Source: Sinomonas sp. P10A9
GTDB lineage: Bacteria; Actinomycetota; Actinomycetes; Actinomycetales; Micrococcaceae
Direction: 5' to 3'
Length of the DNA stretch: 64,000 nucleotides
Assembly (NCBI RefSeq): GCF_041022165.1
Contig: NZ_CP163302.1
Span: 3,658,001-3,722,000 of the forward strand
Shown here in pieces: positions 37,202 to 45,779 of this stretch. The notes below the pieces were generated by a model. That model saw only the letters and a program-made list of their open reading frames with translations, searched no databases and was not told the origin of the DNA. The translations under genes were made by a program, and so were the position numbers. The stretch's first letter is position 1, and each line of letters starts with the position of its first letter.

Positions 37202-38431
37202 ATGACTGCCCAGACCATCAGCGCGGATCCCCAGGTCGGGGATCCGCGTGAAGCCGGCATCGCCGTCGAGGATGCCTTCGGCCGCGCGTCTACGGGCCCC
37301 CTCGCCGGCCTCGTCATCGCGGACTTCAGTCGGGTCCTGGCTGGCCCGTACTGCACGATGCTCCTTGCCGACCTGGGCGCCACCGTGATCAAGGTCGAGG
37401 GCCCCCTGGGCGACGAGACGCGAGCCTGGAAACCCCCCGTCCGCGACGGCGAATCGACCTACTACCTCTCGATCAACCGGAACAAGCGCTCGATCGCCCT
37501 CGACTTCGCAGACCCCCAAGATCTCGCCGCCGCGCAGGACATCGCATCGCGGGCCGACGTGCTCATTGAGAACTTCAAGCCCGGCGGACTCGAGCGCTTC
37601 GGCCTCGACTACGGGACGGTCTCGGCAACCAACCCCGAGATCGTCTATGCCTCCATCACCGGCTTCGGCACCGCGGGCGGAGCGACTCTGCCCGGTTACG
37701 ACCTTCTCGTGCAGGCGCACTCGGGCCTGATGAGCCTCACGGGCGCGCCCGAGACGCCGGCCTTCCGCTCCGGCGTCGCCGTCTTCGACGTCATGACAGG
37801 CCTCCACGCGGCCATCGGCGTCCTCGCGGCCCTCAAGGATCGCTCCGACAGCGGGAAAGGCCAGCGCATCGAGGTCAACCTGATGTCCTCGGCGCTGTCC
37901 GGGATGGTCAACCAGACGGCCGGCTACCTCCTCAGCGGCAGCGTCCCGGGCCGGATGGGCAATGAGCACCCCAGCATCTACCCCTACGAGCCGTTCCCGA
38001 CGGCGGACGGCGACATCATCATCGCCATCGGCAACGACCGGCAGTTCCGGGTGCTGTGCAACGTCCTCGGCGCCCCCGAACTCGCCGAAGACCCGCGGTT
38101 CGCGACAGCGCACTCGCGGAGCATCAACCGCGCCGAGCTCCGGCCGCTCCTCGTCCAGCTGCTCTCGCAGCACGGCGCTGCGGAGTGGTTCAGCATCCTG
38201 ACGGACGCACGGCTCCCCAGCGCCCCGATCAACGACGTCGCTGACGGCATCCGCTTTGCCGAGCAGATCGGCCTGGACCCGGTCGTCTCGGTGGGCGACG
38301 GCGATGGGTCGCTGCCGGGGGTGCGCAACCCCATCACGTTCTCGCGGACGCCCGCGAGCTACGACCTCGTTCCCCCGGGCCTCGACGCCGACAGGGACCC
38401 CATCATGACCTGGCTGCACCAGCCCCGCTGA
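37202..38431 (+). CDS. Class III (CaiB/BaiF) CoA-transferase, probable dicarboxylate CoA-transferase
   Basis: 409 residues. Family motifs SRVLAGPYCTMLLADLGATVIKVE near the start and PGYDLLVQAHSG with the catalytic Asp at about 166. Class III enzymes move CoA between acids. In this place it probably activates adipate (or glutarate) using succinyl-CoA, which the last enzyme of the same cluster produces. ATG at 37202 after GAGGAAGAGG. Confidence 0.85.
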   Translation: MTAQTISADPQVGDPREAGIAVEDAFGRASTGPLAGLVIADFSRVLAGPYCTMLLADLGATVIKVEGPLGDETRAWKPPVRDGESTYYLSINRNKRSIALDFADPQDLAAAQDIASRADVLIENFKPGGLERFGLDYGTVSATNPEIVYASITGFGTAGGATLPGYDLLVQAHSGLMSLTGAPETPAFRSGVAVFDVMTGLHAAIGVLAALKDRSDSGKGQRIEVNLMSSALSGMVNQTAGYLLSGSVPGRMGNEHPSIYPYEPFPTADGDIIIAIGNDRQFRVLCNVLGAPELAEDPRFATAHSRSINRAELRPLLVQLLSQHGAAEWFSILTDARLPSAPINDVADGIRFAEQIGLDPVVSVGDGDGSLPGVRNPITFSRTPASYDLVPPGLDADRDPIMTWLHQPR

Positions 38432-38474
38432 CCCACCATCTTCCGTCATCCGGCACTCGAGCGAAGGACTTTCG

Positions 38475-39680
38475 ATGTCAACCGCCACCACCACCGTCAC
38501 CACCACGATCTCGGACTACTTCCGTCTGGACGATGGCCTCACGCCCGAGGAGATCGCGATCCGAGACAAGGTCCGCGCCTTCGCCGAGGAGCGCGTCCTG
38601 CCCATCATCAACGAATACTGGGAACGCGGGGAATTTCCTGAGGAACTGCTGCCCGGCCTGGCCGGGCTCGGCATCATCGGCACCTTCATCAAGGGCTACG
38701 GGTGTCCGGGCATGAGCCGGAAGGCGGCCGGGATGGTGGCGCGCGAGATGGCGCGCGCGGACGGGAGCATCAACACGTTCTTGGGCGTGCATTCCAACCT
38801 GTGCATGGGCACGCTGAGCATGCTGGGCAGCGAGGAGCAGAAGCAGCGGTGGCTGCCGGCCCTGGCCCGGATCGAGAAGACCGGGGCGTTCGCGCTGACC
38901 GAGCCGGACCATGGTTCGGACTCCGTGGCCCTCGAGACGAGCGCCCGCCGCGATGGGGACGAGTGGGTGCTGGACGGTCACAAGCGCTGGATCGGCAACG
39001 GCCACGCCGCCGACGTCGTCGTCCTCTTCGCCCGCAACACCGAGGACGGGCAGGTGAACTGCTTCGTGGTGGAGAAGCGGCCGGACGGCGCCTACCCGGC
39101 CGGGTACGAGCCCACGGTGATCACGGGCAAGATCGGCAAACGCGCCATCCTCCAGGCCGACATCGTCATCGACGGCCTGCGCATCCCGGAGGCGAACCGG
39201 CTCACCGGGTGCCGCTCCTTCAAGGACGTCGCCCGTGTCCTGCAGGCGACCCGCGGCGGTGCGGCCTGGGAGGCCGTCGGCCATGCGATGGCCGCGTTCG
39301 AGATCGCCTCCGAGTACGCGAAGACCCGAATCCAGTTCGGCAACCCGATCGGCTCCTACCAGCTCGTGCAGAACAAGCTCGCGAACATGCTCTCGGAGCT
39401 GACCGCGATGCAGCTGATGTGCAACCGGATGGCCGAGCTCGCCGAGCGGGGCGACCTGACCAACGCGCAGGCCGCGATGGTCAAGATGGCCACCTCGCAG
39501 AAGGCCAAGTGGATCTGCAACGAGGCCCGCGACATGCTCGGCGGGCAGGGGCTCCTGCTGGAGAACCACATCGCCCGGCACATGACCGACATGGAGGTCG
39601 TGGCCACCTACGAGGGCACCGACTCGATGCAGTCCCTCATCATCGGCCGCGACATCACCGGCATGTCAGCGTTCCGCTGA
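38475..39680 (+). CDS. Acyl-CoA dehydrogenase, glutaryl-CoA-dehydrogenase-like
   Basis: 401-residue FAD enzyme introducing the alpha-beta double bond. Motifs FALTEPDHGSDS (FAD/substrate region), ARDMLGGQG and a C-terminal TYEGTDSMQS with the catalytic Glu (about 379). The ending LIIGRDITGMSAF resembles the glutaryl-CoA dehydrogenase branch, whose members take dicarboxylyl-CoA. With a full hydratase/dehydrogenase/thiolase set behind it, adipyl-CoA is the likeliest substrate. Whether it also decarboxylates cannot be told from sequence. Confidence 0.87.
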   Translation: MSTATTTVTTTISDYFRLDDGLTPEEIAIRDKVRAFAEERVLPIINEYWERGEFPEELLPGLAGLGIIGTFIKGYGCPGMSRKAAGMVAREMARADGSINTFLGVHSNLCMGTLSMLGSEEQKQRWLPALARIEKTGAFALTEPDHGSDSVALETSARRDGDEWVLDGHKRWIGNGHAADVVVLFARNTEDGQVNCFVVEKRPDGAYPAGYEPTVITGKIGKRAILQADIVIDGLRIPEANRLTGCRSFKDVARVLQATRGGAAWEAVGHAMAAFEIASEYAKTRIQFGNPIGSYQLVQNKLANMLSELTAMQLMCNRMAELAERGDLTNAQAAMVKMATSQKAKWICNEARDMLGGQGLLLENHIARHMTDMEVVATYEGTDSMQSLIIGRDITGMSAFR

Positions 39681-39710
39681 CCCCCACTGTCTGCAAGGAA
39701 GAAGGAGAAC

Positions 39711-40937
39711 ATGGCTGAGGCGTTTCTGGTGGGCGGGGCGCGGACCCCGGTGGGGCGGTACGGGGGTGCGCTCTCGGGGGTGCGTCCGGATGACCTGGCC
39801 GCCCTGACGGTGCGGGCGGCCGTGGAGCGGGCCGGGATTGACCCGGCCCTGGTGGACGAGGTGATCCTGGGCAACGCCAACGGTGCGGGCGAGGAGAACC
39901 GGAACGTGGCCCGGATGGCGTGGCTGCTGGCCGGCTACCCCGACAGCGTGCCGGGGATCACGGTGAACCGGCTGTGCGCCTCGGGCCTGTCCGCGATCAT
40001 CATGGCCTCCCATATGGTCAAGGCCGGCGCCGCGGACCTCGTCGTCGCCGGCGGGGTCGAGTCCATGTCCCGCGCGCCGTGGGTGATGGAGAAGCCCGGC
40101 ACGGCCTTCGCCAAGCCCGGTGCGGTGTTCGACACCTCGATCGGCTGGCGGTTCACCAACCCGGCCTTCCTCTCCGGGGAGCTCTCCCGGGACGGGAAGG
40201 CGTCCTACTCGATGCCCGAGACCGCGGAGGAGGTCGCCCGCGTCTACGGCACCTCGCGTGAGGACTGCGACGCGTTCGCCGTCCGCTCCCACGAGAAGGC
40301 ACTGGCCGCGATTCAGGCAGGCCGCTTCGCGCAGGAGATCGTCCCGGTCACCGTCACGGGCCGCAAGGGCGCCCAGACCGTCGTGGACACCGACGAGGGC
40401 CCCCGCCCCGGCACCACGATGGACGTCCTCGCCAAGCTCCGCCCCGTGGTGGCCGGCGGCTCCGTGGTCACCGCGGGCAACGCCTCGACCCTGAACGACG
40501 GCGCCTCGGCGATCGTGGTCGCCTCCGAGGCCGCCATCGAGCGCTTCGGCCTCACCCCGCGGGCTAGGATCCTGGACGGGGCTTCCGCCGGTGTCGCCCC
40601 GGAGGTCATGGGGATCGGCCCGGTCCCGGCCACCCGCAAGGTCCTGGACCGCCAGGGCCTCTCGGTCGCGGACCTGGGCGCGGTGGAGCTCAACGAGGCC
40701 TTCGCCTCCCAGTCCCTGGCCGTGATGCGCGAGCTCAAGCTCGACCAGGACACCGTCAACCGCGACGGCGGCGCGATCTCCCTGGGCCACCCGCTGGGCT
40801 CCTCCGGGTCCCGCCTCGTCGTGACGCTGCTGGGCCGCATGGACCGCGAACTCACCGGCGACGGCCGCAAGCTCGGCCTCGCCACGATGTGCGTCGGCGT
40901 CGGCCAGGGCACCGCCCTCCTCATCGAGGGGGTCTAG
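39711..40937 (+). CDS. Acetyl-CoA acyltransferase, 3-oxoadipyl-CoA thiolase type
   Basis: 408-residue thiolase. Acyl-accepting Cys in NRLCASGL (about 90), His in GGAISLGHPLGSSG (about 360) and the second Cys in CVGVGQGTALL (about 393). Overall close to PcaF/PaaJ enzymes, which split 3-oxoadipyl-CoA to acetyl-CoA and succinyl-CoA. It is followed without any gap by the hydratase gene (TAG then ATG). Confidence 0.9.
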   Translation: MAEAFLVGGARTPVGRYGGALSGVRPDDLAALTVRAAVERAGIDPALVDEVILGNANGAGEENRNVARMAWLLAGYPDSVPGITVNRLCASGLSAIIMASHMVKAGAADLVVAGGVESMSRAPWVMEKPGTAFAKPGAVFDTSIGWRFTNPAFLSGELSRDGKASYSMPETAEEVARVYGTSREDCDAFAVRSHEKALAAIQAGRFAQEIVPVTVTGRKGAQTVVDTDEGPRPGTTMDVLAKLRPVVAGGSVVTAGNASTLNDGASAIVVASEAAIERFGLTPRARILDGASAGVAPEVMGIGPVPATRKVLDRQGLSVADLGAVELNEAFASQSLAVMRELKLDQDTVNRDGGAISLGHPLGSSGSRLVVTLLGRMDRELTGDGRKLGLATMCVGVGQGTALLIEGV

Positions 40938-41891
40938 ATGGCCCAGGCGAACACGACTCCAGCCGAGGCCACCGTGGGCATCGGCGCGCAGGGCCGCACG
41001 GCGGGGCCGGGCACCGCGTCGAGCGGGCTGACTGCGGCGGGGGGCGAGGGGGCGGCGTCGTCCGCCAGCTCGCCCCAGGAGGGCGCAAGCCCCGCGCAGG
41101 AGGGCGGGGCCCGCCTGGACGCGTCCGGGTTCAGCACGCTCGTGGTTCAGGAGCGGGCCGACCGGGTGCATGTGCGGCTGCACCGCCCGGCGGTGCGGAA
41201 CGCGATCGATGCGACGATGGTGGACGAGCTGCACGCCGTGTGCGCGCACCTCGAGGCGCATCCGAAGGTCCTGATCCTCTCCGGCACCCCCGCCTCCGTG
41301 GCCCCGGGGGGGAAGGGGGTCTTCGCGTCGGGGGCGGACATCGCCCAGCTGCGCGAGCGGCGCCGCGACGACGCCCTGGCCGGGATCAACTCGGCCGTCT
41401 TCGACCGCATCGCGAAGCTCCCGATGCCCGTCATCGCCGCCCTGGAGGGGTACGCCCTCGGCGGCGGGGCGGAGCTGGCCTACGCCGCGGACTTCCGCAT
41501 CGGCACCCAGTCGCTGCGGGTCGGGAACCCCGAGACCGGGCTGGGGATCATGGCCGCGGCCGGGGCCACCTGGCGCCTCCGCGAGCTCGTCGGCGAACCC
41601 CTCGCGAAGGAGGTCCTCCTCGCGGGCAAGGTCCTCACCGGGGAGCAGTGCCTCGCGGCGGGCCTGGTCACCGAACTCGTCGAGCCCGAGGCCCTGCTGG
41701 ATGCGGCGCAGGCGCTGGCGGACCGCATCGGTGCGCAGGACCCCCTCGCGGTGCGGATCTCCAAGGCCGTGTTCCACACCCCGCGGGAGGTCCACCCCCT
41801 CATCGACACCCTCGCCCAGGGCATGCTCTTCGAGTCCCAGGCCAAGTTCGACCGCATGCAGGCATTCCTCGACCGAAAGAAGACGAAGTGA
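40938..41891 (+). CDS. Enoyl-CoA hydratase with long low-complexity N-terminal extension
   Basis: 317-residue crotonase-family protein. The catalytic core (from about residue 67) has oxyanion-hole segments FASGADIAQL and GYALGGGAELAYAADF, and the second acidic position in NPETGLGIMAAAGAT. The first about 60 residues are Ala/Gly/Ser/Glu-rich and unlike normal hydratases of about 260 residues. The ATG follows directly on the thiolase stop with GAGGGGG upstream, so it is probably the true start. Expected step: hydration of 2,3-dehydroadipyl-CoA. Confidence 0.87.
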   Translation: MAQANTTPAEATVGIGAQGRTAGPGTASSGLTAAGGEGAASSASSPQEGASPAQEGGARLDASGFSTLVVQERADRVHVRLHRPAVRNAIDATMVDELHAVCAHLEAHPKVLILSGTPASVAPGGKGVFASGADIAQLRERRRDDALAGINSAVFDRIAKLPMPVIAALEGYALGGGAELAYAADFRIGTQSLRVGNPETGLGIMAAAGATWRLRELVGEPLAKEVLLAGKVLTGEQCLAAGLVTELVEPEALLDAAQALADRIGAQDPLAVRISKAVFHTPREVHPLIDTLAQGMLFESQAKFDRMQAFLDRKKTK

Positions 41892-42760
41892 TGGGAAAGA
41901 TCAACCTGGCCGAAGGCCTTCCTGCGAAGGTCGGGGTCCTGGGCGGCGGCAGGATGGGCGCCGGCATCGCGCACGCGTTCCTGATGAAGGGCGCGGAGGT
42001 GGTCGTGGTCGAGCGCGACGAGCAGGCCGAGGAGGGCGCGCGGGAGCGGGTCGAGTCCTCCGTCGCGAAGAGCATCGAGCGCGGCGCAGTGGACGGCAAT
42101 CTGGACGAGATCCTGGAGTCGTTCAGCACTTCGCTGGACTATGCCGCGTTCGCCGACCGCGACCTGGTCGTCGAGGCCGTCCCCGAGGACCCCGAGCTCA
42201 AGCGGACCGCGCTGACCGGCGTCGAGGCGGTGCTGGGCGCGGGGGCGTTCCTGGCCACGAACACGTCCTCCCTGTCGGTGTCCAAGCTGGCGGAGTCCCT
42301 GGCCCGGCCGGAGCGGTTCCTGGGCCTGCACTTCTTCAACCCCGTCCCGGCCTCGACCCTCATCGAGGTCGTCGTGGCGGAGAAGACCTCCCCGGAGCTG
42401 GCCGCCGCGGCGAAGGCCTGGACCGAGGCGCTCGGCAAGACCGCCGTCGTCGTCCGCGACGCCCCCGGCTTCGCCTCCTCCCGCCTCGGCGTCGCCATCG
42501 CCCTGGAGGCCATGCGCATGGTCCAGGAGGGCGTCGCCAGTGCGGAGGACATCGACAACGCCATGGTCCTGGGCTACAAGCACCCCACCGGGCCGCTGAA
42601 GACCACCGACATCGTCGGACTCGACGTCCGCCTCGGCATCGCCGAATACCTCCACTCCACCCTCGGCGACCGGTTCGCCCCCCCACAGATCCTGCGCGAC
42701 AAGGTCGCCAACGGCGAACTCGGCCGCAAGACCGGCAAAGGCTTCTACACCTGGAACTGA
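41891..42760 (+). CDS. 3-hydroxyacyl-CoA dehydrogenase
   Basis: NAD-dependent enzyme of 289 residues (PaaH/FadB2 type). GGGRMGAGIAHAFL NAD motif near the N-terminus, catalytic His in LGLHFFNPVP (about 148), then VVVRDAPGFASSRL and the C-terminal helical domain with HPTGPLKTTDIVGLD. The ATG overlaps the hydratase stop by one base (TGATG). Expected substrate: 3-hydroxyadipyl-CoA. Confidence 0.92.
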   Translation: MGKINLAEGLPAKVGVLGGGRMGAGIAHAFLMKGAEVVVVERDEQAEEGARERVESSVAKSIERGAVDGNLDEILESFSTSLDYAAFADRDLVVEAVPEDPELKRTALTGVEAVLGAGAFLATNTSSLSVSKLAESLARPERFLGLHFFNPVPASTLIEVVVAEKTSPELAAAAKAWTEALGKTAVVVRDAPGFASSRLGVAIALEAMRMVQEGVASAEDIDNAMVLGYKHPTGPLKTTDIVGLDVRLGIAEYLHSTLGDRFAPPQILRDKVANGELGRKTGKGFYTWN

Positions 42761-42780
42761 CCCCCACCCCACCCCTGCCG

Positions 42781-42893
42781 TTGAGGGGTCACTGGCACCC
42801 CAATGAGGGGTCCCACCCGGGTCAACGGGCCCGCCAGAGACCCCACAAGGGTGCGCCAGAGACCCCACACACCCTCGCCAGAGACCCCACAAG
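42781..42893. repeat. Interspersed GCCAGAGACCCC repeat cluster, copy 1
   Basis: Three direct copies of GCCAGAGACCCCACA (42833, 42855, 42877), preceded by an inverted partial copy TTGAGGGGTCACTGGC at 42781. Between convergent genes. Same family at 47941-48031 and 50391-50476. Confidence 0.8.
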
Positions 42894-42921
42894 CACGACG
42901 GCGCACTCCGGCCCGAGCGCG

Positions 42922-44256
42922 TCAGGCCACCACCCGCCTCCTCAGCGACAGGGCGAGAACGCCAGCCGCGAGCGCGGGGACACTGCCGGAGACGAGCATG
43001 GCCGCGTGCGCCCCGAGGTGTTCGGCGAGCCAGCCGAGCATGGGCCCGCCGAGCGCCTGGCCGCCGATGAGCACCATGGTGTAGAGGCTCATGACCCGGC
43101 CGCGGATGCCCATGTTGGCACTTGTCTGGACGAGTTGATTGGCGGAGGTCAGGAATGTGAGGGCGCAGAACCCGGACACGGCCACCAGGGCGCAGAACAG
43201 CGGCATCGACGGCGCGAACGCGGCGACGGCAAGCATCGCCCCATAGAGCCCGGCGCCAAGCACCACCGTCCGCAGCCGCAGCCTCACCCGCCGTGCGGAG
43301 GCGATGGCCCCCGACAGCGCCCCAACAGCAACCATGGTGTTGAGCAGGCCGTACCCGCCCGCGCCCACCGAGAACACGTGGTCGGCGTAGGCGGCGAGCA
43401 GCACGGGCAGGCTCATCGCGAAGAGGGAGACGACGCCGGCCATCACCCACGGCCAGCGGATGGTCGGCTTGGCCCACGCGTAGGCGACGGCCTCGCGGAG
43501 CATCCCGCGGGAGGCGGGCGTCGGGGTGGCAACCACGAGCTCGTCCCGGCGCAGGAGCGAGAGCATGACGGCGGTGACGCAGCATGCGAACGCGTTGACC
43601 ACGAACGCCCATCCACCGCCCACAGCCGTCAGGAGCCATCCGGCCACGGCAGGACCGATGAGCGCGCCGAGCTGGAACGTCGTCGAGTTCACGCTGATCG
43701 CGTTGCGGAGGTAGGTCGGGCCGACGAGCTCGTTGACGAACACCTGCCGCGCGGGCTGGTCGAGCACGGTGACGAGCCCGAGCACGAGCGCGATCGCGTA
43801 GACGTTCCACACGGCCAGTGCGCCGGTGAGGGTAAGGGCCCCGAGGGCAGCGGCGCACGTGCCGGCGCCGATCGCGCAGACCTGCAGGAGCCGGCGCTTC
43901 GAGAAGCGATCGGCGAAGAGGCCGCCCCACGGGCCGAGCAGCAGCACGGGCGTGAACTGGAGCGCCACGGTCACGCCTACTGCGGTGACGGACCCGGTGA
44001 GCTCGAGGACGAGCCAGTCCTGGGCGATGCGCTGCATCCACAGCGCGACGACGGCCACGAAGTGCGCGGCAGTGAACATCCTGAAGTTGGGAACGGTGAG
44101 CGAGATGAAGGTATGCCGCCACGGGAGGCGTTCATGCACGACGCCGAGTGGTCCGGTGGGCGGGGCGATGGTGCGCGGGAGGGCGGCCGGGGCTGGTGAG
44201 GCGGTTGCGGGCAGGGCGGAGCTGGGCGTAGTCACGGGGATGTCCTGTGTAGTCAC
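42922..44256 (-). CDS. MFS transporter (exporter-like)
   Basis: 444 residues, GTG start at 44254-44256, 10-12 membrane segments after a 45-residue Pro/Ala-rich N-terminus. The motif GLFADRFSKRRLLQ follows TM2 and DQPARQVFVNELVG follows TM4, as in the enterobactin-exporter-like MFS_3 group. Substrate unknown. Divergent from a LysR gene, which may control it. Confidence 0.83.
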   Translation of the reverse strand: MTTQDIPVTTPSSALPATASPAPAALPRTIAPPTGPLGVVHERLPWRHTFISLTVPNFRMFTAAHFVAVVALWMQRIAQDWLVLELTGSVTAVGVTVALQFTPVLLLGPWGGLFADRFSKRRLLQVCAIGAGTCAAALGALTLTGALAVWNVYAIALVLGLVTVLDQPARQVFVNELVGPTYLRNAISVNSTTFQLGALIGPAVAGWLLTAVGGGWAFVVNAFACCVTAVMLSLLRRDELVVATPTPASRGMLREAVAYAWAKPTIRWPWVMAGVVSLFAMSLPVLLAAYADHVFSVGAGGYGLLNTMVAVGALSGAIASARRVRLRLRTVVLGAGLYGAMLAVAAFAPSMPLFCALVAVSGFCALTFLTSANQLVQTSANMGIRGRVMSLYTMVLIGGQALGGPMLGWLAEHLGAHAAMLVSGSVPALAAGVLALSLRRRVVA

Positions 44257-44308
44257 TGGTTTCGTTCGGGTTGCCGGTGTCGATCGACTCCTTCAACCGT
44301 ATGCAGGG

Positions 44309-44320
44309 GCAATCAATTGC
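44309..44320. promoter_or_regulatory. Possible LysR operator
   Basis: GCAAT-CA-ATTGC palindrome in the gap between the divergent MFS and LysR genes. Confidence 0.45.
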
Positions 44321-44364
44321 GGAAGGTTATTTTCGCTCTAACTGCTATTGCGCTTCACAATGCG

Positions 44365-45246
44365 ATGGAGCACCATGGCGACGTGGCAGCGACTCTCTTC
44401 GACCCGTCCCACCTGCGCAGCTTCCTCGCCGTGGCCGAGAACCTTTCCTTCACGCTCGCCGCCGAGCGCCTCGGGCTCGCGCAGCCGACGGTGAGCCAGC
44501 ATGTCTCCAAGCTCGAGAAGTCGGCTGGCCGCCTCCTGTTGGTCCGCGACACGCATGGCGTGCGGCTCACGGACAACGGAGACGCGATGGCGGGCTTCGC
44601 GCGCACCATCCTCGCCGCGCACGACGACGCCGCCCGCTACTTCCGCGGTGAGGCCATGCGCGGCCGCCTGCGCTTCGGCACCGCGGACGATCTGGCGATC
44701 ACGGGCCTGCCGAGGATCCTGCGCGAGTTCCGCCGGGCGTATCCCCAGCTCAACCTCGAGCTCACCGTGAGCCAGAGCGACGACCTGTACCGCCGCCTCA
44801 AGGCTGGCCAGCTCGACCTCGTCTTCATCAAGTGGGTCGCGGGCGCGCAGGAAGGCACCGTGGTGCGGCACGACGTGTTCTCGTGGGTGGGCGTCGAGCA
44901 GACGGCCCTTGACCCAGCCGGACCGGTTCCGCTCGTGGTCTACCCCGCGCCGAGCCTGTCCCGGAACCTCGCGATCCAGGCGCTCGAGGCCAGCGGGCGG
45001 ACATGGAAGGTAACGTGCAGCACGAAGCAGATCGCGGGCGTCCTCGCCGCCATCCGCGCCGGCCTGGGCGTCGGCGTCATGCCCACGACGCTCGTCCCCG
45101 AGGACCTGGCCATCATCACGCACCGCTTCGACCTGCCGCCCGTGGGCGATGTCGACTTCACGCTCATCCGCAATCCGCTCGCGAACTCGGCGGCCGTGGA
45201 CGCGCTCACCGAGGCGATCATGGGCCGCCCCCTCTCCCGCAAGTGA
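44365..45246 (+). CDS. LysR-family regulator
   Basis: 293 residues from the ATG at 44365; other starts at 44317 (longer) or GTG 44383 are possible. [37 protein letters not shown]. The effector domain begins [20 protein letters not shown]. Divergent from the MFS exporter gene with a small palindrome between. Followed 47 bp later by panD, with no evident functional link. Confidence 0.85.
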   Translation: MEHHGDVAATLFDPSHLRSFLAVAENLSFTLAAERLGLAQPTVSQHVSKLEKSAGRLLLVRDTHGVRLTDNGDAMAGFARTILAAHDDAARYFRGEAMRGRLRFGTADDLAITGLPRILREFRRAYPQLNLELTVSQSDDLYRRLKAGQLDLVFIKWVAGAQEGTVVRHDVFSWVGVEQTALDPAGPVPLVVYPAPSLSRNLAIQALEASGRTWKVTCSTKQIAGVLAAIRAGLGVGVMPTTLVPEDLAIITHRFDLPPVGDVDFTLIRNPLANSAAVDALTEAIMGRPLSRK

Positions 45247-45293
45247 CGGACGCCACGGAGGCGCCAGGGGGCAGTGGAGTAGAATTGGCCGCG

Positions 45294-45719
45294 ATGAACC
45301 GCACAATGTTCAAGTCCAAGATCCACCGCGCGACGGTCACCCACGCTGATCTGCACTACGTCGGCTCGGTGACGATCGACCTTGACCTGCTCGAGGCCGC
45401 GGACATCATGCCCGGCGAGCTCGTGTCCATCGTCGACATCACCAACGGCGCGCGCCTCGAGACGTACACGATCGCGGGCGAGCGCGGTTCGGGCGTCATC
45501 GGCATCAACGGTGCGGCCGCGCACCTCATCCACGAGGGCGACCTCGTCATCCTCATCACGTACGCATCGATGACGGACCAGGAGGCGCGCGAGTTCGTGC
45601 CCACTGTGGTCCACGTCGACGCGCGCAACCGGATCGTGCAGCTGGGCACAGACCCGGCCGAGGGCCACGGCGCCGGCATGCTGCGCCCGCCGTTCGCGAT
45701 CCAGGCACACCTCAACTAG
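45294..45719 (+). CDS. panD: Aspartate 1-decarboxylase precursor
   Basis: Makes beta-alanine for pantothenate/CoA. 141 residues, synthesised as a proenzyme that cleaves between Gly24 and Ser25 in HYVGSVTID to give the pyruvoyl group; that motif lies exactly at residues 24-25 here. Also [25 protein letters not shown] at 45280-45285 is a possible -10 box close to the ATG. Confidence 0.97.
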   Translation: MNRTMFKSKIHRATVTHADLHYVGSVTIDLDLLEAADIMPGELVSIVDITNGARLETYTIAGERGSGVIGINGAAAHLIHEGDLVILITYASMTDQEAREFVPTVVHVDARNRIVQLGTDPAEGHGAGMLRPPFAIQAHLN

Positions 45720-45779
45720 CGCGCCGGCCGTCCGACCGCGGCCCTCCCCAGGCACTGCCCACTCACACCAGGACGCCCC

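Noticed and set aside
37202..38431. Carnitine CoA-transferase or formyl-CoA transferase
   Set aside because: Same superfamily, but no carnitine or oxalate genes nearby; the beta-oxidation context suggests dicarboxylate.
42833..42893. CRISPR-like array at the repeated AGAGACCCC unit
   Set aside because: Copies are 16 bp with spacers of only about 5-7 bp, occur in both orientations at three loci, and no cas genes are present.
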